The notes beneath the pieces were generated by a model. It had not been told where the DNA came from. It searched no databases and was given only the letters and a program-made list of their open reading frames with translations. From contig SCVB01000072.1 of assembly GCA_004296955.1 (NCBI GenBank), forward strand, positions 1 to 64,000: 64,000 nucleotides of DNA. The letters are read 5' to 3'. Each line of letters opens with the position of its first letter. Positions within the stretch are counted from its first letter, which is position 1. Source of the DNA: Brevundimonas sp. Its GTDB lineage: Bacteria; Pseudomonadota; Alphaproteobacteria; Caulobacterales; Caulobacteraceae. Positions 25,750 to 34,834 of the stretch are shown here, one piece after another. A program made the translations under genes and the position numbers.

Positions 25750-26475
25750 TCACAGGCTGCCGATCACCTCCTTCAGGATGTCGGCCGCCGGGCGGTCGCG
25801 CGGCGAGGGCGGGGCCTGGGCGTCCTGGACCAGCGACAGCACCAGCGGCAGCCAACCGTCCCGAAGATCGGCGTTCAGGAGCGCCAGCGACGGCCGGGCC
25901 TCAAGGGTCACCTTCTCTATGCCCGGAGACAGGGTGGCGCACAGATCCGGCGGCGAGGTGACCAGATATTCGCGGCACGACAGCGGACGGTCGGCGTGGA
26001 TCGAGCACGCCTCGTCCTCGAGGAAGGGACAGGCGACGTCGGCGGCGAAATACGCCCGCGCGATCGCCTGACGATCGTCGCGGTTCTGATCCAAGCGCTC
26101 CATCAGGCCCAGCGGTTCGAGGATGTCGAGGGCCGCGTCGAAGCGGCGGCGCACCCGTTCACGCCGGGGCTCGGGCATGGTCTCGACCAGCCGGGCCAGT
26201 GCGCGGGCCTCGGCGGGGGCGACCGGCACCAGCTGGCGGCAGCAGGCCCCGCAGCCGGCGCGACAGGAAATCTCGCGCCCTTCGGCTTCGGCCCGCGCCG
26301 TCGCGCGAGTCGCGAACAGGCTGCTGAGACCGTGAACGATGGGCAGCAGGTCCTCGACCGCGACGGGGCCGGCCGGCACGGTCATCTCGACCGGAATCCG
26401 CTCTCCCCCCACCTCCAGAACCACCCGGCCGGTCGCGGTCGGCCCCCCGTCGGACGGGGCCGCCGACAGGCGCAC
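25750..26475 (-). CDS. YkgJ-family cysteine cluster protein
   Basis: A cytosolic protein of about 241 aa with the YkgJ/CxxCxxCC signature. The first cluster is ISCRAGCGACCRQ near residue 65, followed by ACPFLEDEACSIHADRPLSC and CREYLV, the conserved second half. The cysteines are thought to bind a zinc or Fe-S cofactor; the function of the family is not established. The start is uncertain: GTG 26475 gives an N-terminus in keeping with the family, ATG 26385 would be shorter, and the frame stays open to 26754 over shadow sequence. It is the first conserved chromosomal-type gene right of the integrase. Confidence 0.8.
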   Translation of the reverse strand: MRLSAAPSDGGPTATGRVVLEVGGERIPVEMTVPAGPVAVEDLLPIVHGLSSLFATRATARAEAEGREISCRAGCGACCRQLVPVAPAEARALARLVETMPEPRRERVRRRFDAALDILEPLGLMERLDQNRDDRQAIARAYFAADVACPFLEDEACSIHADRPLSCREYLVTSPPDLCATLSPGIEKVTLEARPSLALLNADLRDGWLPLVLSLVQDAQAPPSPRDRPAADILKEVIGSL

Positions 26476-26558
26476 GACCGCATCATCGTCCGGATCGACC
26501 CTTTGCGGCGGCGTCCCGCGGCGCACGCCGGCGCGCCTGGAGCTCGTCCCGTCGGCCA

Positions 26559-27110
26559 CTATCGCCGGCTGGGTCCGGCCCGGTTGCTCCCCGGCTCGGC
26601 GGGCAGGGCGCACTGCTGAACGCCGTCCCGCGTGACGACCTCGCCGCGCTGGGCGATGCAAGCGCGGGCCGTATAGTCGATGTCGATCTTCAAAAAGTTC
26701 AACGCGACACCCTGTTTGTGGATGTCGAGGTCTCCCGTCGCCGGCAGGCGGCACTGCTGAACCCCCTCATGTCTGACGACCGCGCCGCGCCGGGACGTGC
26801 AGGCCCGGGCGGTGAAGTCGGCGTCGATCTTGAGGAACATGTCGACGGCTCTCGTCTGACCGGCGGGGCCCGATGGATCCGATGGGGTGGCCCGACATGC
26901 GCTGAGAGGGGCTTGTGGAATGTGTTTGCCGTTGGCGCAGCCCGTGATCCGGGCGTCCTGGTCGATGTGATCCCGGTTCGAGGCCGTTCCGGGCGCCGTG
27001 ACGATGGCCCCTGGCGATGGGCGCGAGCTTTCCTGCGCCTGGACCGACACGACTATGAGGCCGAGGTCGAATATGGCCGCGCCGGCCAGGATGATCGCTG
27101 CTTTCCGCAT
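26559..27110 (-). CDS. Exported protein with two copies of a Cys-containing 35-residue repeat
   Basis: A protein of 183 aa with a signal peptide (MRKAAIILAGAAIFDLGL ..., cleavage after VQA). A Pro/Ser-rich middle is followed by two repeats beginning FLKID-x-D-[FY]-TARAC. Each repeat contains R-x-G-x-VV-x-x-[ED]-GVQQC and ends in LPA. The same motif ends the protein of the neighbouring upstream gene. Each repeat has two cysteines that could pair. Function is unknown. ATG 27110 has AAGGAA at a good distance; ATG 27119 is possible. Confidence 0.7.
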   Translation of the reverse strand: MRKAAIILAGAAIFDLGLIVVSVQAQESSRPSPGAIVTAPGTASNRDHIDQDARITGCANGKHIPQAPLSACRATPSDPSGPAGQTRAVDMFLKIDADFTARACTSRRGAVVRHEGVQQCRLPATGDLDIHKQGVALNFLKIDIDYTARACIAQRGEVVTRDGVQQCALPAEPGSNRAGPSRR

Positions 27111-27214
27111 GGTGTCCATTTCCTTGTTGCGGCCATTGGGACGGGCGAACCGTCGGCGGGGCCTGGTCAGGTCTAACGCGTGGTCGATACTTCCCCCATT
27201 GCCGAATTGGCCTC

Positions 27215-27889
27215 CTATCGGCGGGGCGTCGCCGGCAGGCGGCATTGCTGAACGCCCTCATGCATGACGACGACGCCGCGTCGCGCCGTGCAGGCCTCGA
27301 CCGTATTCACCCGGTCGATCCTCCCCCATGACCAGGACTCAATGTCGATGGGTCCACCGGATGGGTTGGCGGTCGCCCGCGTTTCTCCGTTTTCCGAGCG
27401 CCCCCTGTTCGACAGCCGGCCGCCGCCGGTTCCACCAATGCCGTTGACGGGGGCCGAGGCTCCGGCGGCGTCATCGACCTGGCGGTGCACGATATCGGTA
27501 TCATCCCAGACGCTCAGGGTGACACGAACGCGGCCGCCGCCGCGCGGGACGGTGGTCACCAGCCGGCGTCCCGCAGCATCGACCGCATAGACCCGGCCCC
27601 GGCCGGGCCTGATCGGCGCGGAGGTCATCGACGGCGCGTCGTTGACCGGCGTGACGGTCACGACCGCCGGCGCCATGGGATTGGTCAGGAAGACCGAATA
27701 GCGGCCGGGTCCGACGGAGAAGACGGCCTCGCCCCGGGCGTCGGTCCGGACGGGGGCGGCGAGCCACTGGGGCTCGCCCTCAAGGCCGATGGGTGTATCT
27801 GAAATCGGCGTGCCCGGCGTGGCTTGCCCGAAGGCCGCGAGCAGCAGGCCGATGGCGGCGATGGCGACAGGTCTGACGGTCATGGTCAT
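27215..27889 (-). CDS. Exported protein with prealbumin-like domain and VQQC motif
   Basis: A 224-aa protein with a signal peptide (VRPVAIAAIGLLLAAFGQA). The N-terminal part GTPISDTPIGLEGEP ... VRTDARGEAVFSVGPGRYSVF looks like a carboxypeptidase-regulatory-like (transthyretin-fold) domain: D-x-x-G-x-[AF]-x-F followed by L-P/GxY-x-V. The C-terminus carries one copy of the ACTARRG-VVV-HEGVQQC-RLPAT motif that occurs twice in the next gene. It lies 24 nt downstream of the CsgG-like gene on the same strand, so is probably cotranscribed. No enzyme signature. Confidence 0.7.
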   Translation of the reverse strand: MTMTVRPVAIAAIGLLLAAFGQATPGTPISDTPIGLEGEPQWLAAPVRTDARGEAVFSVGPGRYSVFLTNPMAPAVVTVTPVNDAPSMTSAPIRPGRGRVYAVDAAGRRLVTTVPRGGGRVRVTLSVWDDTDIVHRQVDDAAGASAPVNGIGGTGGGRLSNRGRSENGETRATANPSGGPIDIESWSWGRIDRVNTVEACTARRGVVVMHEGVQQCRLPATPRR

Positions 27890-27913
27890 CTCTCCGTGTA
27901 CAGGCCGGGCCCG

Positions 27914-28804
27914 CTAATCCGCTTTCAGCACGTCGCCGCGCATCGGCGGTTCGCCGTCGATGACGCTGGCGATGGACAGCCGGGCGCGCACAGTCTCGAC
28001 CCGGACCCGGCCGATGCGGGCCATTTCTACGTCCAGCACCTCGCCGGTGCCGGGATCGGTCAGGGTCCGGCCAGGTCGCCAGACGCTCAGGGTCAGGCCG
28101 GACTGGATGTTGCGGTCGGCTCCGGCGTTCAGATAGACGCCGTTCTCGGCGGCATCGACCACCAGGGCCGACCATTCCACCGCGCGCATTCCGCCCGCGA
28201 TCTGGTCGACCGCCTTCATGATGGCGTCCTGGCCCGCCTGACCGATGGGGGTGGCGCGGAAGATTTCGCCGCCCAGGCGGCCGCCGCCCCAGCTTTCCAC
28301 CAAGCCGGCCTCCGAGGTGCGCGACGAGGCGCGCCCCTGGGCGCTGGAGGTCGAGACGACCTGGCCCGTGGCGGCGTCGATCAGACGCAGCGCGATCTCC
28401 ATCACCGCGGTCTGGCTGCGGGTGCTGGCCCGGCCGCCCAGCAGGCCGCCCAACGGGCCGCCGCTGATGCTCAGCCCGCCGCCGCCCGCCGCCGCCTCAA
28501 ATTTGGTCACGGCGGCGCGCACGATGGCGCTGGGCGCCATGCCCCCACCGGACCCCTCGACCACCAAAAAGCGGCCGTCCTCGACGAGGGCCTGGGTCAG
28601 CATGGCGGTCATGCCCTCGGCGGTCACCGAGCCGCCGACCGCGTCGGTGGCCTGAAAGAGGTCGACCGCAATGGTCTTTCTCAGGCCGTCAAAGGCGGCG
28701 CGAGTCTGGAGCCCGGCCATGGCCGGGGTGGCGAGGCCCGCCACGGCAAGGGTGGCGCCGGACAACACCAGTCGGCGGTTCAGGGTCAGATTGGTCATCC
28801 TCAT
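27914..28804 (-). CDS. CsgG/HfaB-family exported protein
   Basis: A protein of 296 aa with a signal sequence carrying twin arginines (NRRLVLSGATLAVAGLA, cleavage after AMA). The body has CsgG-type features: KTIAVDLFQATDAVGG, the region of conserved MLTQALVEDGRFLVVE, then ALRLIDAATGQVVSTSSAQG. CsgG forms the outer-membrane secretion pore for curli, and HfaB the holdfast anchor in Caulobacter. Unlike CsgG, no lipobox cysteine is seen. The ATG overlaps the upstream gene's stop (ATGA). Neighbours are small exported prealbumin-like proteins, possible substrates or accessory factors. Confidence 0.75.
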   Translation of the reverse strand: MRMTNLTLNRRLVLSGATLAVAGLATPAMAGLQTRAAFDGLRKTIAVDLFQATDAVGGSVTAEGMTAMLTQALVEDGRFLVVEGSGGGMAPSAIVRAAVTKFEAAAGGGGLSISGGPLGGLLGGRASTRSQTAVMEIALRLIDAATGQVVSTSSAQGRASSRTSEAGLVESWGGGRLGGEIFRATPIGQAGQDAIMKAVDQIAGGMRAVEWSALVVDAAENGVYLNAGADRNIQSGLTLSVWRPGRTLTDPGTGEVLDVEMARIGRVRVETVRARLSIASVIDGEPPMRGDVLKAD

Positions 28805-29418
28805 CGCACCAGGCGGATCGAGCCGGCGATGGCCACGGTCGGGAGGGGAGCGCCGCGCGCCGGGGCCGCCCGGGCGTCGGGCGGCGGGATTCGCGGATCG
28901 ATCCGCCGGTCCGCGCGTCCGTCGCCGTTTACATCGCCCGCCGCCACCCGGACGCCGCCGGCGCGTCCGTCATCGACCGGATCGGCGGTGTAGGGGAAAC
29001 ACAGGTCGCGAGCCGCCGGCGAAGGGCTGCGACCTCGGTCTTGCCCCGGCCCCGCGGCGGCGCCGGGAAGGGTCAGTCGCCGCTCGCCCGGCGCGGCCTG
29101 GGCCGCCGGCAGCAGAAGTCCGATCAGGACGCCGATGATGCGGTCTTCGTCCTGGCCGCCGCCGGAGCGGTCGATCGCCGACCGGAGGCCGGGGCCGTTG
29201 AGACAGATGTCGTAGTCACCTGCGGGCAGTTCGAAGCGGAAGCCGCCCTGCGCGTCGGTACGGGTGGTGGCGACTGTGCGTCCGCCTCGCATGGAGGAGA
29301 CCAGGACGTCCGTGAAGATGTAGCCGCCGGTGCTGCGCGTCGCCTGGGCGTAGGCGGCGGTCGACAACGCCAGGCCCGCCAGACCGGCCAGCCCGATCAG
29401 ACCCACTCGCGATGTCAT
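28801..29418 (-). CDS. Exported carboxypeptidase-regulatory-like protein
   Basis: A 205-aa protein with a signal peptide (VGLIGLAGLAGLALSTAAYA-Q). Residues 30-75 form a transthyretin/CarboxypepD_reg-like domain (TDVLVSSMRGGRTVATTRTD, then GGFRFELPAGDYDICL). Later DVNGDGRADRRID is a dockerin/EF-hand-like calcium loop. No catalytic motif. It is the first gene of the leftward unit with the CsgG-like protein (4-nt overlap). A matching protein is encoded divergently at 29725. Confidence 0.7.
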   Translation of the reverse strand: MTSRVGLIGLAGLAGLALSTAAYAQATRSTGGYIFTDVLVSSMRGGRTVATTRTDAQGGFRFELPAGDYDICLNGPGLRSAIDRSGGGQDEDRIIGVLIGLLLPAAQAAPGERRLTLPGAAAGPGQDRGRSPSPAARDLCFPYTADPVDDGRAGGVRVAAGDVNGDGRADRRIDPRIPPPDARAAPARGAPLPTVAIAGSIRLVR

Positions 29419-29724
29419 GATGACAGTTCCAGCAGCCGCCTGAATATCGGCGGTCTCTCACGCTGGTCACGGCTGAGCTTGGGTGTCAATGCGGTGGGAG
29501 TTCCTCAGGACCGAGCCACCGGTTCAGCGACAGTGGTGGTCTGGAGACTCGGGCGGAACGCCGATCCAGGCTCGATGAGGATCTCGTCAGGTTTGACTTG
29601 CATACCCTTCGGATCAGGGGACGCTCGCGATTGGTTGACAGGCTCCATTGACAGCGAGGTCTCCCGGTGACCAGCGTTGTCCGACCGCAACCGGCGGCCG
29701 GCATGGCCTTGCGGGAAACCCGAC
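29419..29724. other. Divergent promoter region of the exported-protein cluster
   Basis: These 306 nt separate the leftward CsgG-type unit from the rightward gene at 29725. No gene-like ORF is seen. It is somewhat less GC-rich than the neighbourhood. No clear operator palindrome was recognised. Confidence 0.45.
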
Positions 29725-30123
29725 ATGACATCGAGATTCAGACTCATCGCCCTCATCGGCCTCGCCCTGGCCGTTTCAGGGGCGGCGATCAATCCGGGCG
29801 AACCGATCCCCGGAGTCGATATCTACCTGGGCAAGAATCCCGGGGGCTCGCCGATTGTGGTCGCGACCTCGGATCGGGAAGGCCGTTTCTCGGCGCGTGC
29901 GAGGGTCGAGCGGGGTGAATACGCGGTCTCAACGGCCTGCGCTCCCCGCCAGACCTGCCCGCCAAACCGGCAGTTGACGCTCACTGTCGATGGGCGGTCT
30001 GTCAGGCCCGACGCTCGGGGCGTTTATCTGTTTCCGGTCGGCGGGAGCCTGGGCACGGTGATGCTCAGCGGACGAGTTGAGATCTTCGACCGATGGGGAC
30101 GTCAGAACGGCGCTCCCCGGTAA
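29725..30123 (+). CDS. Exported prealbumin-like protein
   Basis: A 132-aa protein with a signal peptide (FRLIALIGLALAVSGAA) followed by INPGEPIPGVDIYLGKNPGG, then TSDREGRFSARARVERGEYA. This is the same carboxypeptidase-regulatory-like layout as the leftward neighbours. Two cysteines (ACAPRQTC) may form a disulfide. ATG 29725 begins the signal peptide; the frame is open 48 nt further upstream without need. It reads away from the CsgG-type unit and likely shares its regulation. Confidence 0.65.
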   Translation: MTSRFRLIALIGLALAVSGAAINPGEPIPGVDIYLGKNPGGSPIVVATSDREGRFSARARVERGEYAVSTACAPRQTCPPNRQLTLTVDGRSVRPDARGVYLFPVGGSLGTVMLSGRVEIFDRWGRQNGAPR

Positions 30124-30722
30124 CGCCGAACTCGTCGGAATCAGCAACGGGTTGAGTCGCCTATCGCAGCCGCGAGGCGGTCTCCGCCCCGGACGTCGCT
30201 TCCTGGGCCCCGGCGCCCCGGGGCATTGCGGCGCCCAGCGAAAGAGCGAAACTCTGGTCTATGCTCCGGATCATCCGCGGCCGTCGCACGGGCGGCGCGT
30301 GTCCAGGAGACGGTCGTGACCGGCGAGATCGTCGAACTGTTCGTGTTGAGGGCCGGCGATCGGCGGACCGTCATGTCCGAGGGCGTGCGCGAGGAAATTT
30401 CGACCACCAGGTGCCCGCGAGCCCGGGAGCGATTCCATGATCCGAACGCTCATCCGTCCTGCCGGTCCTGGCGGCGCCGCCCCCGGGGCTCCGTCGCGGG
30501 CGCCGCCGGCTGACCCCATGCCTGTGGAGCCGGGGGGCGCAGCCCCCGGCGATTGCTCCTGCCAAACGCCCGGACGCCCCCTTCGCCGCGAAGGGGGGCG
30601 TCCTTCATGACCAGCGGGTTCGGGCGGCCTGATCCTCTGTCGGCCGACCCGGCCGCTGCACGATGTCTCCGGCCCGGACGCAGGGGGCTGAGGGGATTGC
30701 GATCCCGATGGCCCGGTCCAGG
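30124..30722. other. Gene-poor stretch with strong inverted repeats
   Basis: About 600 nt between the exported-protein cluster and modC. Open frames on both strands lack ribosome sites and family features. It contains two GC hairpins: CCGGGGGG-N5-CCCCCGG near 30532 and a long one at 30572-30603. Confidence 0.5.
30572..30603. terminator. Long GC hairpin downstream of modC
   Basis: GGACGCCCCCTT pairs with AAGGGGGGCGTCC across a short loop. It lies 120 nt past the modC stop. Neither strand has a good T-run (TCCTTC on plus), so it may act as a transcription end or mRNA-stabilising structure rather than a textbook terminator. Confidence 0.45.
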
Positions 30723-31856
30723 CTATGGCGGGGCCGTCGACCTGCGGGATTGCGACGCCCCGGTCTCAATCGGGGCGCGGGCGATGTGGTCGCGTGCGAC
30801 CGACATCGACTTGACGATGGCGTGGACCTCGTCGCCCGCTCCCAGGCCCATCTGCTCAACGGCGCGGCGGGTGACGCCGGCGAGGATCTCGGCATCGCCC
30901 ACCTGGACATGGACGATCACGCCGGGTCCCGTGCCGGGAACGATGCCGGAGACTTTCCCCGCGAGGATGTTCTGCGCTGACAGTCCCTCGGGCCGTTTCC
31001 GCGCCAGGATGACCTCATGCGCCAATATGCGGACGCGCACCCGCGTGCCCGGCGCGCCGTCGATGGTCGGCAGGAACAGCGGCCCCGAGGCGGCGTCGAG
31101 CCGGGTCAGCCCGTCATCCAGATGCTCGATGATGATCGCCGGCAAAAGGGCGGCGACCTCGCGGACGCCCATGGCGCGCAGGGCTTCGGGATCGGCCATC
31201 ACCTCGGCGGTCGTGCCCTCGCGCACCAGGCGGCCCTTCTCGATCACCACGATCCGGTCGGCCAGCAGCTGGGCCTCGTTCATGTCGTGGGTCACGAGCA
31301 CCACCGGCATCTTCAGGTGCGCGCGCAAGGCGATGATCTCATCGTAAAGCCGTTCGCGCGTTGCGCGGTCGACGGCCGAAAACGGCTCATCCAGCAAGAG
31401 CGCCTGGGGGCGCCGGGCCAGGGCGCGCGCCACGGCGACGCGTTGCTGCTGGCCGCCCGAGAGCTGGGCGGGCTTGCGGTCAGCAAGCTCCGGCAGGTTC
31501 ACAAGGGCGAGAAGGCGCTCGGCCTCGACCCGTGGGCTCGGCGCATCCCGGTCCATCGCCGCGATCACATTCTGCACCGCGGTCATGTGCGGAAACAGGG
31601 CATGGTTCTGGAACACCACACCCACATGCCGCCGGTGCGGCGGCAGGTTCACGCCAGCGGCCGTATCGAGCCAGATCTCGCCATCGACCGCCACCCGCGC
31701 CGTCTCCGGCCGCCAGAGCCCCGCGATCGTGCGCAGCAGCGTCGTCTTTCCCGACCCCGAGTGGCCGACCAGCGCCAGGAGTTCGCCCGCTTCGGCGCGG
31801 AACGCCGCCTCGAGCGGAATGGGGGACGCCGCCCGCGCCATCACGTCCAGCACCAT
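30723..31856 (-). CDS. modC: Molybdate ABC transporter ATPase ModC
   Basis: The ATPase of the molybdate importer, 377 aa. Walker A is [11 protein letters not shown], then the Q loop [12 protein letters not shown], signature [14 protein letters not shown], Walker [13 protein letters not shown] and switch His in VTHDM. The C-terminal third is a molybdate-binding-type (TOBE/Mop-like) domain: [20 protein letters not shown] ... [12 protein letters not shown]. Its ATG overlaps the modB stop by one base (TGATG), so translation is coupled. It supplies molybdenum for the Moco of nitrate reductase encoded upstream. Confidence 0.95.
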   Translation of the reverse strand: MVLDVMARAASPIPLEAAFRAEAGELLALVGHSGSGKTTLLRTIAGLWRPETARVAVDGEIWLDTAAGVNLPPHRRHVGVVFQNHALFPHMTAVQNVIAAMDRDAPSPRVEAERLLALVNLPELADRKPAQLSGGQQQRVAVARALARRPQALLLDEPFSAVDRATRERLYDEIIALRAHLKMPVVLVTHDMNEAQLLADRIVVIEKGRLVREGTTAEVMADPEALRAMGVREVAALLPAIIIEHLDDGLTRLDAASGPLFLPTIDGAPGTRVRVRILAHEVILARKRPEGLSAQNILAGKVSGIVPGTGPGVIVHVQVGDAEILAGVTRRAVEQMGLGAGDEVHAIVKSMSVARDHIARAPIETGASQSRRSTAPP

Positions 31857-32524
31857 CAGGACAGTCTCCGTCCGACGCGCGCCGACAGCATGTAGGTCGC
31901 CGCGATGGTGAAGAGCGAAATCGCCACGAGCGTCGCCGACATGACGCCGGCGCCGGCCATGTCGAGGCCTTGCACCCGATCGTAGATCGAAATGGCGATC
32001 GTCCTCGTCTGGCCGGGGATGGAGCCGCCCATCATCAGGATGACGCCGAACTCGCCCAGCGTGTGGGCGAAGGTCAGCACCATGGCCGTCATCACGCCGG
32101 GCCAGGCCAGCGGCAGTTCGACGCGCCACAGGCTGCGCCAGGGCGACATGCCGCAGCAGGCCGCCGCTTCGCGCACTTCCACGGGCACCGCCTCGAATCC
32201 CCGTTGCGCGGGCTGGATGGCGAAGGACAGGTTGATGATCACGGACGCCGCGAGAAGGCCCTCGAAGGTGAAGACCAGTTGATGACCGACGGCCGCCTGC
32301 CAGACGGCGCCGATGGGCGAGTTCCGGCCCAGGGCCAGAAGGAGGTAGAAGCCGAAGACGGTCGGCGGCAGCACCAGCGGCAGCATCACGAGGGCTTCAA
32401 CCAGCCCCTTGCCCCGGAACTGGCGGTGCGCCAGCCAGCGGCCGACCAGGATGGAGACCGGCAACAGGATCGCCACTGTGCAGCCGGCAAGGCGCAGGGA
32501 CAGGAACAGGGCGGTCCAGTCCAA
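31856..32524 (-). CDS. modB: Molybdate ABC transporter permease ModB
   Basis: An inner-membrane permease of 222 aa with five or six spans. It contains the EAA loop for contact with ModC ([21 protein letters not shown]) and the Mod-type [16 protein letters not shown] and [17 protein letters not shown] segments. The start is TTG 32524 with GAGGA upstream, 3 nt after the modA stop. It is coupled to modC. Confidence 0.95.
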   Translation of the reverse strand: MDWTALFLSLRLAGCTVAILLPVSILVGRWLAHRQFRGKGLVEALVMLPLVLPPTVFGFYLLLALGRNSPIGAVWQAAVGHQLVFTFEGLLAASVIINLSFAIQPAQRGFEAVPVEVREAAACCGMSPWRSLWRVELPLAWPGVMTAMVLTFAHTLGEFGVILMMGGSIPGQTRTIAISIYDRVQGLDMAGAGVMSATLVAISLFTIAATYMLSARVGRRLS

Positions 32525-32527
32525 GGG

Positions 32528-33361
32528 TCAATCCTCAACCGGCGGCGCGAAGCCGAATTTCGTCATGATCTCGCGCGCTTTTGGCGTCTTCATATAGGCG
32601 TAGAACGCCTCGGCGACAGGACCGGCGTTCCTCAGCAAGGCCATGCGCTGTAACAGCGGTTCGTGCCAGTCACGGGGGATCAGCGCGAACTGACCTTGCG
32701 ACTGCGCTTCCGGCCCCAGCGCCAGCGAACAGGCGATGATCCCGCCTTCCGCATCGCCCGAGAGCGCGAACTGCGCCGCCTGGCTGACATTCTCACCCAG
32801 AACCAGATGTGGTTGAACCTGGTCCCAAAGACCGCGGTGTCTGAGCGCCTCCTCGGCCCGAAGGCCATAGGGCGCGTGCTCGGGATTGGCGATGGCGAAA
32901 CGGGTGATGCGGCCCGCTTTGAGTTGGGCCGCCAGATCGTCCATCATCCCGTCGGCCCTAAGCACCGAGCCGTGCGGGGCGATCAGCACGATGCGGCCTT
33001 CGGCATAGAGATCGCCGGCGTCCCGGGTGAAGCCTTCCCGGTTAAGATCGGCGATGAATCTCTGATCGGCGGCCATGAACAGCTCGAAAGGAGCGCCCTG
33101 GCGAATCTGGGCGGCGAAATTTCCCGTGGAGCCAAACGAGAGCGTCACCTCCTGCCCTGTGTCCGCCGTGAAGGCCGCGGCGACCTCGGTCAGAGCGAAA
33201 TTCAGGTCCGACGCGGCGGCGACGACGGGCGCGTCCGTCGGATGGCCATTCGCGCGGGGCCTGCGGATCGCGAGGGCGACGACTGCGGCCCCGGCCCCGA
33301 GGCCAAGGATGAGAAGCGCACGCCGCGCATACGCCTGAGGCGTCGCCGATCTGGCAGTCAT
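32528..33361 (-). CDS. modA: Molybdate-binding protein ModA
   Basis: The periplasmic substrate-binding protein of the importer, 277 aa, with an N-terminal membrane/signal segment (RALLILGLGAGAAVVALAI). Molybdate-pocket features are AAASDLNFAL near the start, FGSTGNFAAQI, and PYGLRAEEALRHRG. The last membrane-proximal part ends in YAYMKTPKAREIMTKFGF. It heads the modABC set, 114 nt downstream of the hemN stop, so it may have its own promoter or read through from the nar unit. No clear ModE-type site was identified. Confidence 0.94.
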   Translation of the reverse strand: MTARSATPQAYARRALLILGLGAGAAVVALAIRRPRANGHPTDAPVVAAASDLNFALTEVAAAFTADTGQEVTLSFGSTGNFAAQIRQGAPFELFMAADQRFIADLNREGFTRDAGDLYAEGRIVLIAPHGSVLRADGMMDDLAAQLKAGRITRFAIANPEHAPYGLRAEEALRHRGLWDQVQPHLVLGENVSQAAQFALSGDAEGGIIACSLALGPEAQSQGQFALIPRDWHEPLLQRMALLRNAGPVAEAFYAYMKTPKAREIMTKFGFAPPVED

Positions 33362-33475
33362 GGGCGCGTCCGTTCCGGTCTGGCTGGCGGACGATATCGG
33401 ACGGCGGCCTGATCCGGCAAGGCAGGTCGCGCGGAGCTCCGGCCTTCGGGCGTCGCGCTGCGCCGGGAAGAGGCG

Positions 33476-34834
33476 TCAGATTGCAAGACTGTATCTTGCC
33501 GACGGCGGCGCGGGCCGCTGATCGAAACAGGCAGCGACCACCCGCGCCAGCCGCGAGAGTCCTGGAGAAACGCGAATCTGACGAGCCGACACGGCGCACA
33601 GACCGTCCGCCATCAGCGCCCGGGCCATGTTCAGTCCGTCGTCGAGGGCGCCGGCCGCGCAACCATGGGCGAGGCAAACGGACCCCACATCCACTTCCAG
33701 ATCACACATCAGCCGTTCAATGACCGCCCCACGCAGGCGGTCTTCCCCGGTCGTCGCCAACTGGCGCGACACAGGCAGACGACCGCGCTCCAGGGCGGCC
33801 GCCCACTGATCCACGCGCGACGCGTTCTGGGCGTAGCCCTCCGGACAGGCGCTGATCGCTGAGGGGCCGAGGCCGATCAGCACGGCGGCGGAGTCGTCGG
33901 TATAGCCCTGGAAATTCCGGCGCAGGCGGCCATCCGTCAGTTGCGCCGCCATGGGATCGCCGGGATGGGCGAAATGGTCCATGCCGATCCGGACGTAGCC
34001 GTGCGCCAGAAGGACCGATTCAGCCGCCTCGGCCTGGCTCCAGCGCCCGGCGACATCGGCCAGATCCTCGGCAGGGATCATCGCCTGATGCCTTTTCATC
34101 CACGGGACATGGGCGTAGCCGAACAGGGCGACCCGGTCCGGGACCAGCGAGAGAGCGGTCGTCAGGCTGGCCGCGACATTGTCCGGGGTCTGGCCAGGCA
34201 GGCCGTACATCATGTCGAAATTGATCGCCTCGACCCCGCCCCGGCGGATGTCGTCGACCGCCGCTTGGACCCGCTCGAAGGGCTGGATGCGATTGACACG
34301 CCGCTGGACCTCAGGGTCAAAGGTCTGGACGCCGAGACTGGCCCGGGTGACGCCGGCGGCGCCCAGTCCCCGGGCGAAATCGGGGTCCAGATGGCCGGGA
34401 TCCAGTTCGACGGCCACCTCGGCCCCGGGCCGCAGCCTGAACCGGCGCCCGATGGTCGCCATCAAATCCGTGAAGTCGGCCGTGGCCAGCGAATTGGGGC
34501 TGCCGCCGCCGAAATGGACATGGGCGGCGCCGGCGTGCGGCGGCAGGGCGGCGGACCAGAGATCCATCTCTCTCGCGAGGCGACCCAGGAAATCAGCGAT
34601 CCGGTCATAGCCGTTCGGCACGCTGGTGTGGCAACCGCAATACCAGCACAGACGTTCGCAGAACGGAACATGGACGTAGATCGACAGGGCGTCGGTCGGT
34701 CGGATCGCGCCCAGCCAGTCTCTCGTCAGGGCGTCGTCGGGCGCCGGCTGGAAGGCGAGGGCGGTGGGATAGCTCGTATAGCGCGGCAGATTTCGTGACG
34801 CATGGACGAGCAGCGATTCCGTCAGGGCCGTCAT
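33476..34834 (-). CDS. hemN: Oxygen-independent coproporphyrinogen III oxidase
   Basis: A radical SAM enzyme of 452 aa that decarboxylates coproporphyrinogen III without oxygen, allowing haem synthesis under anaerobiosis. The cluster motif is PFCERLCWYCGCHT (CxxxCxxCxC), with a glycine-rich HFGGGSPNS segment for SAM and NRIQPFE downstream, typical of true HemN rather than HemW. The HemN C-terminal domain is present. Its ATG overlaps the mobA stop (ATGA). Its presence in the nar run fits the need for haem in NarI and cytochromes when oxygen is absent. Confidence 0.96.
   Translation of the reverse strand: MTALTESLLVHASRNLPRYTSYPTALAFQPAPDDALTRDWLGAIRPTDALSIYVHVPFCERLCWYCGCHTSVPNGYDRIADFLGRLAREMDLWSAALPPHAGAAHVHFGGGSPNSLATADFTDLMATIGRRFRLRPGAEVAVELDPGHLDPDFARGLGAAGVTRASLGVQTFDPEVQRRVNRIQPFERVQAAVDDIRRGGVEAINFDMMYGLPGQTPDNVAASLTTALSLVPDRVALFGYAHVPWMKRHQAMIPAEDLADVAGRWSQAEAAESVLLAHGYVRIGMDHFAHPGDPMAAQLTDGRLRRNFQGYTDDSAAVLIGLGPSAISACPEGYAQNASRVDQWAAALERGRLPVSRQLATTGEDRLRGAVIERLMCDLEVDVGSVCLAHGCAAGALDDGLNMARALMADGLCAVSARQIRVSPGLSRLARVVAACFDQRPAPPSARYSLAI

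Noticed and set aside
30226..30513. Possible 95-codon gene (plus strand)
   Set aside because: No ribosome site, shadow-like Arg/Ser composition towards the end, and no recognisable domain.
30572..30603. CRISPR repeat or array
   Set aside because: Single hairpin without repeated units or spacers; no CRISPR array was found anywhere in the window.
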